In this document: piece by piece, positions 55,220 to 64,000 of the stretch
Numbering within the stretch: position 1 is the first letter of the stretch
How the letters are laid out: each line of letters begins with the position of its first letter
Source of the DNA: Sulfuricurvum sp.
Lineage (GTDB): Bacteria; Campylobacterota; Campylobacteria; Campylobacterales; Sulfurimonadaceae
Length of the DNA: 64,000 nucleotides
NCBI RefSeq assembly: GCF_030691015.1
Contig: NZ_JAUYFF010000010.1
Location: 124,001-188,000, forward strand
Direction of reading: 5' to 3'
Position numbers and translations under genes: made by a program
The notes under the pieces: generated by a model
What the model was told of the DNA's origin: nothing
Seen by the model: the letters and a program-made list of their open reading frames with translations, nothing else
The model's database searches: none

Positions 55220-55556
55220 TGTATGCCATTGGTGTAGCATCACCACGGCGAATACGAGTTTTAACGATACGGGTATACCCGCCGTTACGCTCGGTGTATT
55301 TAGGGGCAACTTCGTTAAGAAGCAACTTAGTCGCTTCTTTGTTTTGCAATACAGCAAACACTGCACGGTGAGCATTAGCGTCACCAGCACGTGCAGTTGT
55401 AATCAATTTTTCAGCAAATGAACGAAGTTCTTTTGCTTTAATCAACGTAGTTTCGATTTTACCGTGTTCAATCAACGCAATGCTAAGGTTGGTCAACAAA
55501 GCTTCACGATGTGCGCTCGTTCGACCTAGCTTGCGGTATCCGTGACGATGTCTCAT
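55206..55556 (-). CDS. rplQ: 50S ribosomal protein L17
   Basis: The 116-residue L17 starts [21 protein letters not shown] and ends with [25 protein letters not shown], both typical. It is the last gene of the alpha operon, and a 9-bp palindrome overlaps its stop codon. Confidence 0.98.
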   Translation of the reverse strand: MRHRHGYRKLGRTSAHREALLTNLSIALIEHGKIETTLIKAKELRSFAEKLITTARAGDANAHRAVFAVLQNKEATKLLLNEVAPKYTERNGGYTRIVKTRIRRGDATPMAYIELV

Positions 55557-55580
55557 GATACTTCCTCTTTTATAGTAAGC

Positions 55581-56573
55581 TTATTCAGCTTCGATTTTCT
55601 TTTTGATTGCACCGATGAGATCATCAGCCAAATCTTGCCCGACAGCGTAACCGTATTCAGTGATTTTTTCTAAAATCTCTTCAAACGATTTTTTGCCGAG
55701 GTTTTTAACCTCTTTCAAATCATTTTGGCTCATCATAACGATTTCACCGATGTATTTGATGTTTGAGCGATCCAAACAGTTGAAGCTACGTGCGCTTAAA
55801 CCAAGGTCTTCAATACGTGCACCCAAACGTTTAAGTTCAGGATGTTCATCGCCACGCTCAGTTGCAGCAGGAGCTTTGATACTCACTTCGCTGTTAAATA
55901 CAGCCATTTGAGCATACATTACTTCCAATGCATTTTTAAACGCGTCTACCGGAGAAATTTGTCCGTCAGTAACGATATTAATAACGACTTTTTCAAAATT
56001 CGGGTTGTCTTCAACAAGAACGTTTTCAATTGCATATGTTGCACGGCGAACCGGTGTAAAATACGCATCTAACGCAATGTATCCATCACCCAAGATATCC
56101 CGTACATCTTCGCTCGGAGCATATCCGATTCCTTGATGAATTTTAATGCTAAACGTTAACGTCGCATCTTCATTCAATGTTGCCAAGAACGAATTTGGGG
56201 TTACCACTTCGACATCGTCATTATCCAAATCACTTCCATTAATTTCACAAGGGCCTGCAAAACTGTAAGTGATCTCTTTCTCTTTAAGACCGTTTTTCAA
56301 TTTGAAACGGATCCCTTTGAGGTTAATGATGAAATCCGAAATGTCTTCGAGCATACCGCGCACTGAGTCAAACTCATGCTTAGCACCCTCAATTTTAATA
56401 CCGATCGGTGCGAATCCAACCGAGCTGCTTAGCAAAAAGCGGCGGATCGGATGGGCGAGTGAAACCGCAAATCCGGTTTCAAACGGATAAGCAATTATGT
56501 TCGCTTCATTCGCGCTGATTTGCTCGACGACAAACTCTTTCGGAAGAAGCGGTGATGTCTTAATTTTTTTCAT
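55581..56573 (-). CDS. rpoA: RNA polymerase subunit alpha
   Basis: The 330-residue subunit has the N-terminal assembly domain ([17 protein letters not shown]) and the C-terminal domain ([23 protein letters not shown]) that contacts UP elements and activators. It lies between rpsD and rplQ. Confidence 0.98.
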   Translation of the reverse strand: MKKIKTSPLLPKEFVVEQISANEANIIAYPFETGFAVSLAHPIRRFLLSSSVGFAPIGIKIEGAKHEFDSVRGMLEDISDFIINLKGIRFKLKNGLKEKEITYSFAGPCEINGSDLDNDDVEVVTPNSFLATLNEDATLTFSIKIHQGIGYAPSEDVRDILGDGYIALDAYFTPVRRATYAIENVLVEDNPNFEKVVINIVTDGQISPVDAFKNALEVMYAQMAVFNSEVSIKAPAATERGDEHPELKRLGARIEDLGLSARSFNCLDRSNIKYIGEIVMMSQNDLKEVKNLGKKSFEEILEKITEYGYAVGQDLADDLIGAIKKKIEAE

Positions 56574-56596
56574 GCTGAACGCCCTTTCTTTAATGA

Positions 56597-57223
56597 TTAT
56601 TTCGAGTAAAGCTCGACGATTAGACGTTCTTCAACAGGAATAACAACCTCTTCACGCTCTGGAAGACGTGTGAAAATACCGAACGCTTTATCTTGATCGA
56701 TGTCAACCCATGCCGCAAGACCGGTTTGGTTGGTCAACTCAATCGCGCGAACGATTTGGTTGTTCTTTTTACTTTTTTCATGAATTTCCACTTTTTGACC
56801 CGGTTTTACACGGTAAGATGGAATATCTACACGTTTTCCGTCAACTAATACGTGACCGTGGTTTACCAATTGGCGTGCAAAACGACGAGTCGTTGCAAAT
56901 CCCATACGGTAAACAACGTTGTCAAGACGTTGCTCAAGAAGCATTACCAAATTCGTACCGGTGTTACCTGTACGACGTTTTGCTTCACCGAACAATGAAC
57001 GCATTTGTTTTTCGCTCAAACCGTACATAAACTTCGCTTTTTGTTTTTCACGAAGCTGTGTACCGTATTCAGAAATTTTTGTACGGCGTTGACCGTGTTG
57101 GCCAGGTCCATATGGACGTTTGTCAAGGGCACTTTTACCTGCAAGACGACGCTCACCTTTTAGTCCAAGGCTTACACCGAATCTTCTTTCGATTTTTTCT
57201 ACGGGTCCTCTATATCTTGCCAT
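56597..57223 (-). CDS. rpsD: 30S ribosomal protein S4
   Basis: The 208-residue S4 has [16 protein letters not shown] and the S4 RNA-binding domain [30 protein letters not shown]. No N-terminal zinc cysteines are present (C-minus form). S4 is the usual autoregulator of alpha operons. Confidence 0.98.
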   Translation of the reverse strand: MARYRGPVEKIERRFGVSLGLKGERRLAGKSALDKRPYGPGQHGQRRTKISEYGTQLREKQKAKFMYGLSEKQMRSLFGEAKRRTGNTGTNLVMLLEQRLDNVVYRMGFATTRRFARQLVNHGHVLVDGKRVDIPSYRVKPGQKVEIHEKSKKNNQIVRAIELTNQTGLAAWVDIDQDKAFGIFTRLPEREEVVIPVEERLIVELYSK

Positions 57224-57234
57224 TGCTAAACTCC

Positions 57235-57627
57235 TTAGACTCGTCGGCGCTTAGGCGCACGACATCCATTGTGTGGTAGTGGAGTAACGTCTTTCATGAA
57301 AGAGACACGTAAACCTTCAATCGCACCAACACTTTTAACTGCTGTTTCACGGCCAGAACCTGGACCTTGAACTTTAATTCCCACTTCTTTAATACCGTGG
57401 ACCATTGCTTTTTCGAGCGCAGATTCTACTGCTTGTTGCGCAGCAAACGGAGTTGACTTTTTAGAACCTTTGAAACCAAGGGCACCAGCCGAACTCCATG
57501 CGATCATATTACCCATTTCATCTGTTACCGTTACAAGGGTATTGTTGAATGAAGCCAAGATATGTACGATACCTCGAGCAATATTCTTCTTTACAATTTT
57601 TTTACGGGTTGCTTTTCTTTTTGCCAT
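57235..57627 (-). CDS. rpsK: 30S ribosomal protein S11
   Basis: The 130-residue S11 has [39 protein letters not shown] and the C-terminal [20 protein letters not shown] end. Confidence 0.98.
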   Translation of the reverse strand: MAKRKATRKKIVKKNIARGIVHILASFNNTLVTVTDEMGNMIAWSSAGALGFKGSKKSTPFAAQQAVESALEKAMVHGIKEVGIKVQGPGSGRETAVKSVGAIEGLRVSFMKDVTPLPHNGCRAPKRRRV

Positions 57628-57638
57628 ACTCTAATCCC

Positions 57639-58010
57639 TTACTTTGTGGCTGAGCCGACGGTTTTCTTTTTACCTTTGCGTGTACGAGCATTGGTTTTGG
57701 TTTTTTGACCACGGCATGGGAGACCTTTACGGTGACGAAGACCACGGTAAGAACCAAGATCCATCAACGCTTTAATATCCATAGCAACTTGTTTACGAAG
57801 GTCACCCTCTACAGCAATACCGCTGCTTCGGATCTCTTTAGCTAGCGTTGCCGCTTCATCTTCGCTGAGTTCGAATACACGCTTGTTGTAATCGAGCCCT
57901 GTAGCATCCAAAATTTTGCGTGAAGTATGTAAACCGATACCATAGATATAAGTTAATGCATACTCCAAACGTTTTTTCTTAGGTAAGTCCACACCAGCAA
58001 TACGTGCCAT
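57639..58010 (-). CDS. rpsM: 30S ribosomal protein S13
   Basis: The 123-residue S13 starts [20 protein letters not shown] and ends with [21 protein letters not shown]. It begins 2 bases after rpmJ. Confidence 0.98.
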   Translation of the reverse strand: MARIAGVDLPKKKRLEYALTYIYGIGLHTSRKILDATGLDYNKRVFELSEDEAATLAKEIRSSGIAVEGDLRKQVAMDIKALMDLGSYRGLRHRKGLPCRGQKTKTNARTRKGKKKTVGSATK

Positions 58011-58012
58011 GC

Positions 58013-58126
58013 TTATCCTTGTCTTTGTTTATGTTTTGGGGTTTTGCAGATTACGCGAACAATCCCTTTACGTTTGATGACTTTACAATCATCGCACATT
58101 TTCTTCACTGAAGAACGTACTTTCAT
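58013..58126 (-). CDS. rpmJ: 50S ribosomal protein L36
   Basis: The 37-residue protein [19 protein letters not shown]... has the zinc-ribbon set CDDC, C and H. The frame is open further upstream, but the ATG at 58126 with its GGAG site gives the standard product. infA is not found upstream as it often is; the gene follows a spacer of about 200 bases. Confidence 0.97.
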   Translation of the reverse strand: MKVRSSVKKMCDDCKVIKRKGIVRVICKTPKHKQRQG

Positions 58127-58256
58127 CGGTAGGCTCCGTTGATTTAAATCACTTGCTTTTCGTAGGTGGGATTGATCACACCAATACTTGTAACTACGAT
58201 TGAACGCAGTTAGAAACATTCAATTCTATTTGTCCGAAAGGGCAAAGTGGACGCGT

Positions 58257-58262
58257 ATAATA
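58257..58262 (-). promoter_or_regulatory. Candidate -10 for the alpha operon
   Basis: TATTAT on the minus strand, within an AT-rich stretch about 130 bases before rpmJ. A start here would give a leader of over 100 bases, long enough for S4-type translational control. Confidence 0.35.
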
Positions 58263-58324
58263 CAGTAAATAAGGTTAAATTTTTATTAAGGTGTTAAATA
58301 GGAAGTAAGAGGGACGAACCGCAA

Positions 58325-59584
58325 CTATACGATTCGTATCATAAACGGAGACTCTAGCACAGCATCTAATGCTTCAAGTTTGTCCATTAATGCATGGAGT
58401 GAACGCTCTGTAGCTTCATGCGTTGCAAACAACAAATGAGCACACTCGGTTTCGGAAGGGCGTTGAATAACCGCTTCAATCGAAATAGATTCATCCGCAA
58501 AAAGACTTGTAATTTGTGCCAGAATTCCCGGTTTATCGGAAACACGGAGACGAAGATAGTATTTAGAACGGATATCATCACTATTTTTAAGACGAAGTCC
58601 CTCCTCAAGCGGATGATTAAATCCGAGCATCGGAGAGCGTTTTCCCGAGCGGACGATGTCGATAATATTAGCGACTACCGCACTTGCAGTTGCATTGCCG
58701 CCTGCTCCCGGTCCGTAATAGAGGGTTTCTCCGACACGATCACCGACAACGCTGATACCGTTCATAACTCCGTCAATTTTAGCGATCATGGCATCTTCAT
58801 CGACCAATGCGGCATGAACACGAAGTTCTACTTCATCACCCTCGCGTTTTGCAATTCCCAAAAGCTTAATCGTATAACCGAACTCTTTGGCAAAAGCGAT
58901 ATCCGCAGGGGTAATCCCCTCTATCCCCTCAATCAAAATCTCTTCGGGTTTCGCATCAATTCCGTATGCAATGGATGCTAAGATAAGAAGCTTATGCGCC
59001 GCATCAAAGCCGCCGATATCAAATGTCGGATCGGCTTCAGCGTACCCTAGAGCCTGTGCTTCGGCCAAAACCTCCTCAAAAGCTACCCCCTCATCCATCA
59101 TTTTGGTGAGCATAAAGTTACAGGTTCCGTTCATTATCCCCATAATACTCAGGATATGATTTGCGGATAGCCCATCACGCAATGCGGTAATAATCGGAAT
59201 CCCCCCCGCAACACTCGCTTCAAATTCAAAAGGGATATCTCCGGCAATCTCTTGAAGTTCATAACGGTGGTATGCTAAAAGAGCTTTATTCGCCGTAACT
59301 ACTGCTTTACCGTTTTGCAGAGCTTTTTTGACAATAGCAAGAGGAAGTTCGACTCCCCCCATCAACTCGACGACAATATCAATTTCGGGATCATCTACGA
59401 CATCATACGGATTTTGAGAAAGGGAGATGGAGAGATCCGATACTTTTGAAAGATCACGCACTACGGCGCTTTTCACGATGATCTCATCACCCGAACGTGC
59501 CGTAATAATGGCTTTATTCTCTTCCAATATCTGTACGACGGCACGACCTACCGTACCGACACCGATTACACCGATACGTGTCAC
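58325..59584 (-). CDS. hom: Homoserine dehydrogenase
   Basis: The enzyme reduces aspartate semialdehyde to homoserine on the path to threonine and methionine. The 419-residue protein has the N-terminal GVIGVGTVGRAV Rossmann loop, VELMGGVELP, the catalytic region GIMNGTCNFML, and a C-terminal ACT domain (about 340-418) for feedback control. It overlaps the aminotransferase stop by 4 bases. Confidence 0.95.
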   Translation of the reverse strand: MTRIGVIGVGTVGRAVVQILEENKAIITARSGDEIIVKSAVVRDLSKVSDLSISLSQNPYDVVDDPEIDIVVELMGGVELPLAIVKKALQNGKAVVTANKALLAYHRYELQEIAGDIPFEFEASVAGGIPIITALRDGLSANHILSIMGIMNGTCNFMLTKMMDEGVAFEEVLAEAQALGYAEADPTFDIGGFDAAHKLLILASIAYGIDAKPEEILIEGIEGITPADIAFAKEFGYTIKLLGIAKREGDEVELRVHAALVDEDAMIAKIDGVMNGISVVGDRVGETLYYGPGAGGNATASAVVANIIDIVRSGKRSPMLGFNHPLEEGLRLKNSDDIRSKYYLRLRVSDKPGILAQITSLFADESISIEAVIQRPSETECAHLLFATHEATERSLHALMDKLEALDAVLESPFMIRIV

Positions 59585-60804
59585 TCGGCGCCCTTGCAGT
59601 TGAGCGTACTCAAAAATTGTTTGATATTTTTAGCCGCTTGTCGGATCCGCTTATCATTTTCGATCAGTGCGATACGGACATACTCATCACCGTAATCGCC
59701 GAAACCAATCCCCGGAGCAACCGCAACATTCGCTTCGACTAACAAACGTTTTGAAAATTCCAAACTTCCCATATGAATGGCACACTCAGGAATTTTAGCC
59801 CAGACAAACATCGATGCTTGATTTCGTCGAATCGGCCATCCGGCACGATTAAAAGCTTCCAAAAGAACATTTTGACGGTGATCGTATTTATCGGTAATCT
59901 CTTGGACACACGATTGATCGCCGGTAAGCGCTACGGTAGCAGCAACTTGAATCGGGGTAAACATCCCGTAATCCAACCAGCTTTTGATTTTTTGCAATGC
60001 ACCGATGAGTTTCGCATTTCCGACAAAGAAACCGACACGCCATCCCGCCATGTTATAACTTTTAGAGAGGGTGAATGCTTCAACCGCAACATCTTTTGCT
60101 CCCGGAACCGAGAGGATAGATGGGGTTTTGTATCCGTCAAACGTCAAATCCCCATAGGCAATATCACTGATAATGTAAAAACGCTCACGCTTAGCCATCT
60201 CGACAAGACGGACATAAAACTCCGGTGTTACCGTCGCCGTAGTCGGATTATGAGGAAAATTTACGACTACATATTTAGGCTTTGGAAAAGAGACATGAAA
60301 GGCTTCTTCCAAACGCTCGAAAAAGAGGTCTTCATCGACTTTGTAATCTTCATCAAACGGAAGTTTCATTTTCTGAACATTCCCGCCCGCTAAAATAAAC
60401 CCGTATGAATGGATCGGATAGGTAGGATCAGGGACAACGACGACATCACCCGGATTGGTGATGGCATAAGCTAGATGAGCATACCCCTCTTTAGAACCCA
60501 TGGTGGCTACCGCTTCGGTATCGGGATCAAGATCAACGTCATAACGGCGTTTATACCAATCACAAATCGCTTGGCGAAGTTTCGGGATCCCTTTTGAGAC
60601 CGAATATCCGTGGGTTTTGGTTTTTTCTGCCGATTCAACCAGTTTTTTTCGGATATGTTCAGGGGTATCACCGTCAGGATTTCCCATGCTGAAATCGATA
60701 ACATCTGCACCTGAGCGTCTACGTGCCATTTTCAGTTCATTTACTTCGGCAAATACATATTTTGGAAGGCGTTTAATCCGGTCAAATTGGATTTCATCAA
60801 ACAT
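59581..60804 (-). CDS. AlaC-type PLP aminotransferase
   Basis: A 407-residue class I aminotransferase. Motifs include DFSMGNPDGDTP, NFPHNPTTATV, SDIAYGDLTFDG and the PLP lysine in TLSKSYNMAGWRVGF (K248). The sequence style is that of AlaC/AspC-like enzymes often annotated as LL-diaminopimelate or aspartate aminotransferase. Coupling with hom suggests aspartate-family metabolism. The exact substrate is uncertain. Confidence 0.85.
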   Translation of the reverse strand: MFDEIQFDRIKRLPKYVFAEVNELKMARRRSGADVIDFSMGNPDGDTPEHIRKKLVESAEKTKTHGYSVSKGIPKLRQAICDWYKRRYDVDLDPDTEAVATMGSKEGYAHLAYAITNPGDVVVVPDPTYPIHSYGFILAGGNVQKMKLPFDEDYKVDEDLFFERLEEAFHVSFPKPKYVVVNFPHNPTTATVTPEFYVRLVEMAKRERFYIISDIAYGDLTFDGYKTPSILSVPGAKDVAVEAFTLSKSYNMAGWRVGFFVGNAKLIGALQKIKSWLDYGMFTPIQVAATVALTGDQSCVQEITDKYDHRQNVLLEAFNRAGWPIRRNQASMFVWAKIPECAIHMGSLEFSKRLLVEANVAVAPGIGFGDYGDEYVRIALIENDKRIRQAAKNIKQFLSTLNCKGAE

Positions 60805-60875
60805 GGCTACAACCTGTGATTAAAAAATTGCGCCATTTTAACATAAGAGGCTTAGTTTAACTATAATACGCTCAC

Positions 60876-61505
60876 TTATCGTCCGGGGCTCATCGACTCA
60901 ATCCACATCCCCTCTTTTAAAACTTTCATCCCTTGCGCGTTGGAAATTTTAAGATAATAGGCACCTTTGGGAAGTTCAAACTCCAGCTCCTCTTTGGCCT
61001 CTAAGGAGCGAAAGGAGGACAAAAGAGACATGGAGACATCCAAAACGCACACATCCGGATACCATTTTCCGGCATAGGGGGGTTCAATACGGATGTGTTG
61101 TCCCTCTTCGACACGAAACCACTGGGCAACATTCACCCTCTTCAACTCTACCCCCTCATCGCTCCCCAGCAATGGAATATTCCAACGTGCACTTTGGGTA
61201 TCCAATACCATCACCAGAATATTTTTCTCCAAATGTGCTTTCTCAATCCGTATCCCTTGCTCTTTTAAATTTTCACTTAAGGCAGCGGGATTAAATATTT
61301 TGTTACCGATTGCGGAACCACTCAGCTCACCTCTATTTTTTTGAACATCCAGCGTATCAATTTCCAATTTATACCCTATTGCATTAAATGCCTGAGTTAT
61401 GGTTCGTACGCTTACCGTAGGCTCGCCTGTAAAAGAGATATGTGAGTTAATAGATACCCCAAAAAGGAGAAGTGGGGTACAAAAAAGAGAGAAAATATGT
61501 TTCAT
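60876..61505 (-). CDS. Exported protein of unknown function
   Basis: The 209-residue protein has a signal peptide (MKHIFSLFCTPLLLFGVSINS) and a mixed alpha/beta mature part with no recognised motif. It contains ITQAFNAIGYKLEIDTLDV and VMVLDTQSARWNIPLL. The start at 61505 lies 10 bases past the RodZ-like stop; an in-frame ATG at 61544 overlaps that gene and would mask the signal peptide. Co-location suggests the two act together, which is inference. Confidence 0.6.
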   Translation of the reverse strand: MKHIFSLFCTPLLLFGVSINSHISFTGEPTVSVRTITQAFNAIGYKLEIDTLDVQKNRGELSGSAIGNKIFNPAALSENLKEQGIRIEKAHLEKNILVMVLDTQSARWNIPLLGSDEGVELKRVNVAQWFRVEEGQHIRIEPPYAGKWYPDVCVLDVSMSLLSSFRSLEAKEELEFELPKGAYYLKISNAQGMKVLKEGMWIESMSPGR

Positions 61506-61515
61506 TCTAACTGGA

Positions 61516-62334
61516 TTACCAGTTTTTTCCGCCGTTTCGTTCAATAAATTCTTGTTGGGTAATTTGTTTCAAAGCCCCTTTTTCACACACAAAGTGGACG
61601 GTATTTTTATCATTAAGAAGTGTTTTGCCCTCAAGAAATTCAATCTCGATTCTTCCGTGTCCCAATACAATCAGCCAACTTTTTGTACTATCGATGATAA
61701 TAGGGTCTCCCGTAATCTTTTGAACTCTTGCGCCGCTTGAGAGATCGATCATCCCGTACCATACTTTATACTTCGGATGGATAATAAGCTGCTTCGACGA
61801 AGCGACAGACTGTGCAGGTATAAGTGCAGGAACGACACTACTTTGGTTTGCTTCCGGACTTACTACTGTAGCGGTTGCATTTGTCTCATTGTTTTCTGTT
61901 CCATTGATATCTTTAATCTCATCCGCAACTTCTACCGCCGATGTTGTAAGATTCATAACCTCTTCACTCGGTTCCGTTGACATTTTGCCTTGTAAAAAAT
62001 ATCCGCCTGCCATCAAAATAATGATTAAAATCATCCCTGCCAGCACCCATTTAGGCTTTGAATTGGATGGTGATTGTAATATTACCGATTGCTTTGGAAC
62101 AAGCATCTCCGCATTATTTCGACAAAAGTCCGTGTATTCTTCTTTAATACCGCTAAGATCAATGTCGTATTCACGCTCTAAGATTGATATGTAGCCCATG
62201 AACTGGACACGCCCTATTTCACTGTAAGATTTGGTCATGACCAACTCTACTTTATCACGAGAAATATGGGTTCGCTCATGAATTTTCTCTGTCCCCAGAG
62301 CCTGTAAATCTTCGAACGTGTTACATTGTTTCAT
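61516..62334 (-). CDS. RodZ-like single-span membrane protein
   Basis: The 272-residue protein has a short N-terminal cytoplasmic helical domain (about 1-75), one membrane helix (about 95-114), a Thr/Asn/Glu-rich linker, and a C-terminal periplasmic beta domain with KSWLIVLGHGRIEIEFLEGKTL. This is the layout of RodZ-type cell-shape proteins, although the N-terminal HTH is not a canonical Xre motif. Its start overlaps the rlmB stop by 4 bases. Confidence 0.6.
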   Translation of the reverse strand: MKQCNTFEDLQALGTEKIHERTHISRDKVELVMTKSYSEIGRVQFMGYISILEREYDIDLSGIKEEYTDFCRNNAEMLVPKQSVILQSPSNSKPKWVLAGMILIIILMAGGYFLQGKMSTEPSEEVMNLTTSAVEVADEIKDINGTENNETNATATVVSPEANQSSVVPALIPAQSVASSKQLIIHPKYKVWYGMIDLSSGARVQKITGDPIIIDSTKSWLIVLGHGRIEIEFLEGKTLLNDKNTVHFVCEKGALKQITQQEFIERNGGKNW

Positions 62335-63008
62335 CTCATTCTCTCCATTAATATTGCGCCGGCAACACCGACATTTAAAGAATCAAAATCATGTGCCATA
62401 GGGATAGAAACACCGACATCGAGGCTCTTTTGCACTCTGCCGCTAAGCCCCTCTCCCTCATTACCCAAAACTAAAACCCGCTTTGCGGCAAAAGTTGTTT
62501 CACGCACATCTACTCCGTCCATAACAGCACCGTACACCTGAAATCCTGATTGCTTCAGTTCATGTAGCACATCATGGATATTATGAACGATGACCAACGG
62601 CATATCAAGTGCGGCACCGCTACTGGTTCGGATCATTGCCTCTAAATTCGGCTCTTTAATACCGCTGATAACCAGCGCCTGAACCCCTAGAGCATACGCA
62701 CTACGAATAAGTGATCCGATATTTCCCATATCGGTAATAGAGCTCAGCACCACGATAAAATCACATTTTTTGAGAAAAGGAGAGGCATACGGGACTACCT
62801 GTGAAATCTCGGCAATAAAACCTTGATGATTCCCCCCCTTGACCATCGATTGTGCCGCTATTTCAGGGATACGTTTAATCTCAAATCCCATTTTCATGAG
62901 GGCTGAGTACTCTTTTTTATCGACCTCTTTTGCCAAATAAAGAACTTTGATACGTTCTCTGTGACGTTCTATTGCGTAATAAACCGGTTGTTTTCCATAA
63001 ATAAGCAT
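62331..63008 (-). CDS. rlmB: 23S rRNA 2'-O-methyltransferase, RlmB-like
   Basis: The 225-residue SPOUT enzyme has an N-terminal L30e-like domain (YGKQPVYYAIERH) and knot motifs VVLSSITDMGNIGSLIRSA, LVLGNEGEGLSG and VSIPMAHDFDSLNVGVAGAI. RlmB methylates G2251 in the 23S P loop; that substrate is assigned by similarity. It sits 13 bases after rsmI. Confidence 0.85.
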   Translation of the reverse strand: MLIYGKQPVYYAIERHRERIKVLYLAKEVDKKEYSALMKMGFEIKRIPEIAAQSMVKGGNHQGFIAEISQVVPYASPFLKKCDFIVVLSSITDMGNIGSLIRSAYALGVQALVISGIKEPNLEAMIRTSSGAALDMPLVIVHNIHDVLHELKQSGFQVYGAVMDGVDVRETTFAAKRVLVLGNEGEGLSGRVQKSLDVGVSIPMAHDFDSLNVGVAGAILMERMR

Positions 63009-63021
63009 GAAGTATTATATC

Positions 63022-63831
63022 CTAAGATTGTAAGAGGCGCGTATAGCACTCTTTGGGATTTTCGCCGGTAATCTTGGCGATCAGTTTGGAGGCCACTTTT
63101 TTTGGGATATCGAGGGAGAGGATATCTTGTTCGCTCAACGATGAACCTTTGGTCTCAGAGGCTTCGATCACCACAACCCACTCTCCTCGTATCTCTTTTT
63201 CCATTTGAGGAATCAGTTCGGAGGCAACGCCGCGAAAAAATCGCTGATACCGCTTCGTCAGCTCTTTGGCCAAAAAGATTTGACGTTGTGGAACCGCAAC
63301 GGAGAGTTCCGAGAGTAATTTATCAAGACGTTTCGGTGACTCATACAGTATCGTTGTGTATCCGTTAAAGAGTGCTTCTTGAAGCGCCGATGCTCTGTCA
63401 TTCCCCTTATGGGGCAAAAAGCCGAAGAAAAGCATTTTTGTCTCCACAAATCCGCTGGCGACAAAAGCGGTCAATGCCGCATTTGCCCCCGGCAAAATAT
63501 CATAAGCAATACCCTGATTCAAACAATAGCGTACCAGCATCTGCCCCGGATCGCTAATCCCCGGCATTCCTGCATCACTCACATAGACTACATTAGCATT
63601 AAAAAATTCTGGGGTGAGTTTAGCAATAAATTCAGCCTCATTGTGTGAATGAAGACTCAAAAACTGGGGCTCGGTAGTCGTAAGATTATGACGCTCTTTG
63701 AGCAAATGGATCAGTTTTTTGGTGACACGGGTATCTTCGCATAGGATAATATCGGCAGTGGATAAAACATCAAGAGAACGGAGTGAGATATCAGAAATAT
63801 TTCCGATAGGAGTGGGGACGAGGCTTAGCAT
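63022..63831 (-). CDS. rsmI: 16S rRNA 2'-O-ribose methyltransferase RsmI
   Basis: RsmI methylates C1402 of 16S rRNA. The product starts LSLVPTPIGNISDISLRSL and has IILCEDTRVT, FLSLHSHNEAE and VSDAGMPGISDPG, all family signatures. The ATG at 63831 gives the standard N-terminus MLSLVPTPIGN; an upstream in-frame ATG at 63864 adds residues not seen in the family. Confidence 0.93.
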   Translation of the reverse strand: MLSLVPTPIGNISDISLRSLDVLSTADIILCEDTRVTKKLIHLLKERHNLTTTEPQFLSLHSHNEAEFIAKLTPEFFNANVVYVSDAGMPGISDPGQMLVRYCLNQGIAYDILPGANAALTAFVASGFVETKMLFFGFLPHKGNDRASALQEALFNGYTTILYESPKRLDKLLSELSVAVPQRQIFLAKELTKRYQRFFRGVASELIPQMEKEIRGEWVVVIEASETKGSSLSEQDILSLDIPKKVASKLIAKITGENPKECYTRLLQS

Positions 63832-63873
63832 AAGAGTGCTCGGTTTCTGCCCCCAAAGAGGCAAAGGTTTAGA

Positions 63874-64000
63874 TTACGAATTAAGTGCGTAACGTTTTTT
63901 GAATTTATCGATACGTCCTGCAGTATCTACTTGACGCTCAGAACCGGTATAAAACGGATGACATGCGCTGCAGATATCAACACGGATTGTATCTTTAATG
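63874..64000 (-). CDS. rpmE: 50S ribosomal protein L31, N-terminus outside window
   Basis: The frame is open to the right edge; 41 C-terminal residues are visible. They include the [12 protein letters not shown] segment with cysteines of the zinc form and the [13 protein letters not shown] end. The window edge cuts off the first part. Confidence 0.92.
   Translation of the reverse strand, partial: IKDTIRVDICSACHPFYTGSERQVDTAGRIDKFKKRYALNS

Noticed and set aside
59202-59208. Seven-base G/C tracts in hom, leuA (13269-13275) and rlmB (62832-62838) as phase-variable sites
   Set aside because: Seven is below the length usually variable, and these are housekeeping genes; only the G8 in dedA was kept.
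48462-63008. The two SPOUT methyltransferase genes as a recent duplication
   Set aside because: Only the knot motifs are shared; the N-terminal domains and lengths differ, as expected for separate enzyme families.

Overview
The window looks like a chromosomal core segment of a Campylobacterota (epsilonproteobacterial) genome, most like the Sulfuricurvum/Sulfurimonas group. That placement is inferred from protein content and gene order: flgB-flgC-fliE directly followed by a division PBP, rpoB and rpoC as separate overlapping genes rather than the Helicobacter-type fusion, Bpt next to prfB, and a run of four tRNAs before tuf. Base composition is moderate and fairly even. I see no prophage, insertion sequence, CRISPR array or rRNA gene.

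Layout. 1-3.7 kb (+): the tail of a PgaD-like membrane protein, a DUF2721 membrane protein, a 31-residue basic protein, uvrB and a DedA protein. 3.7-16.7 kb (-): PBP1A, an orphan ABC ATPase, a BioF-type synthase, an M48 lipoprotein peptidase, Maf, a CopD-like membrane protein and alaS; then a small accessory island (a PH-domain membrane protein bracketed by REP-like palindromes), then leuA, murG and ftsW. 16.8-19.9 kb (+): a sigma54-type promoter followed by flgB-flgC-fliE-ftsI. 19.9-21.2 kb (-): a LEA14-like lipoprotein and panC. 21.3-23.8 kb (+): prfB, bpt and an FAH-family enzyme with overlapping ends. 23.7-26.4 kb (-): a five-part sensor protein (PhnD-like, membrane segment, GAF, HD-GYP, degenerate GGDEF). 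26.5 kb (+): iron superoxide dismutase.

27-44.3 kb (-) is the transcription/translation super-cluster. Read in its own direction it is: consensus promoter, tRNA-Thr(TGT), tRNA-Tyr, tRNA-Gly, tRNA-Thr(GGT), tuf, rpmG, tRNA-Trp, secE, nusG, rplK, rplA, rplJ, rplL, a triple hairpin, rpoB, rpoC, rpsL, rpsG, fusA. 44.4-48.1 kb (-) holds yaaA, a Ca2+/H+ antiporter, a CorA transporter and a radical SAM/SPASM protein. A divergent thioredoxin-like gene follows at 48.2 kb (+) and may be leaderless. 48.5-55 kb (-) holds a SPOUT methyltransferase, tkt, a polyprenyl diphosphate synthase, panD, a thioredoxin-fold ferredoxin, murE, a TPR-like protein and a NifU-domain protein. 55.2-58.1 kb (-) is the alpha operon rpmJ-rpsM-rpsK-rpsD-rpoA-rplQ. 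58.3-64 kb (-) holds hom, an AlaC-type aminotransferase, a secreted unknown, a RodZ-like membrane protein, rlmB, rsmI and the end of rpmE.

Functionally the window is dominated by housekeeping: peptidoglycan synthesis and division (PBP1A, MurG, FtsW, FtsI, MurE), translation, RNA polymerase, and biosynthesis of leucine, homoserine, pantothenate and isoprenoids. I did not find a clear undescribed multi-gene system. The parts most worth a second look are the PhnD/GAF/HD-GYP/GGDEF sensor, the palindrome-bracketed PH-domain gene, the G8 tract inside dedA, the three hairpins between rplL and rpoB, and the possibly leaderless thioredoxin-like gene. All promoter, terminator and leader calls rest on reading the sequence only.
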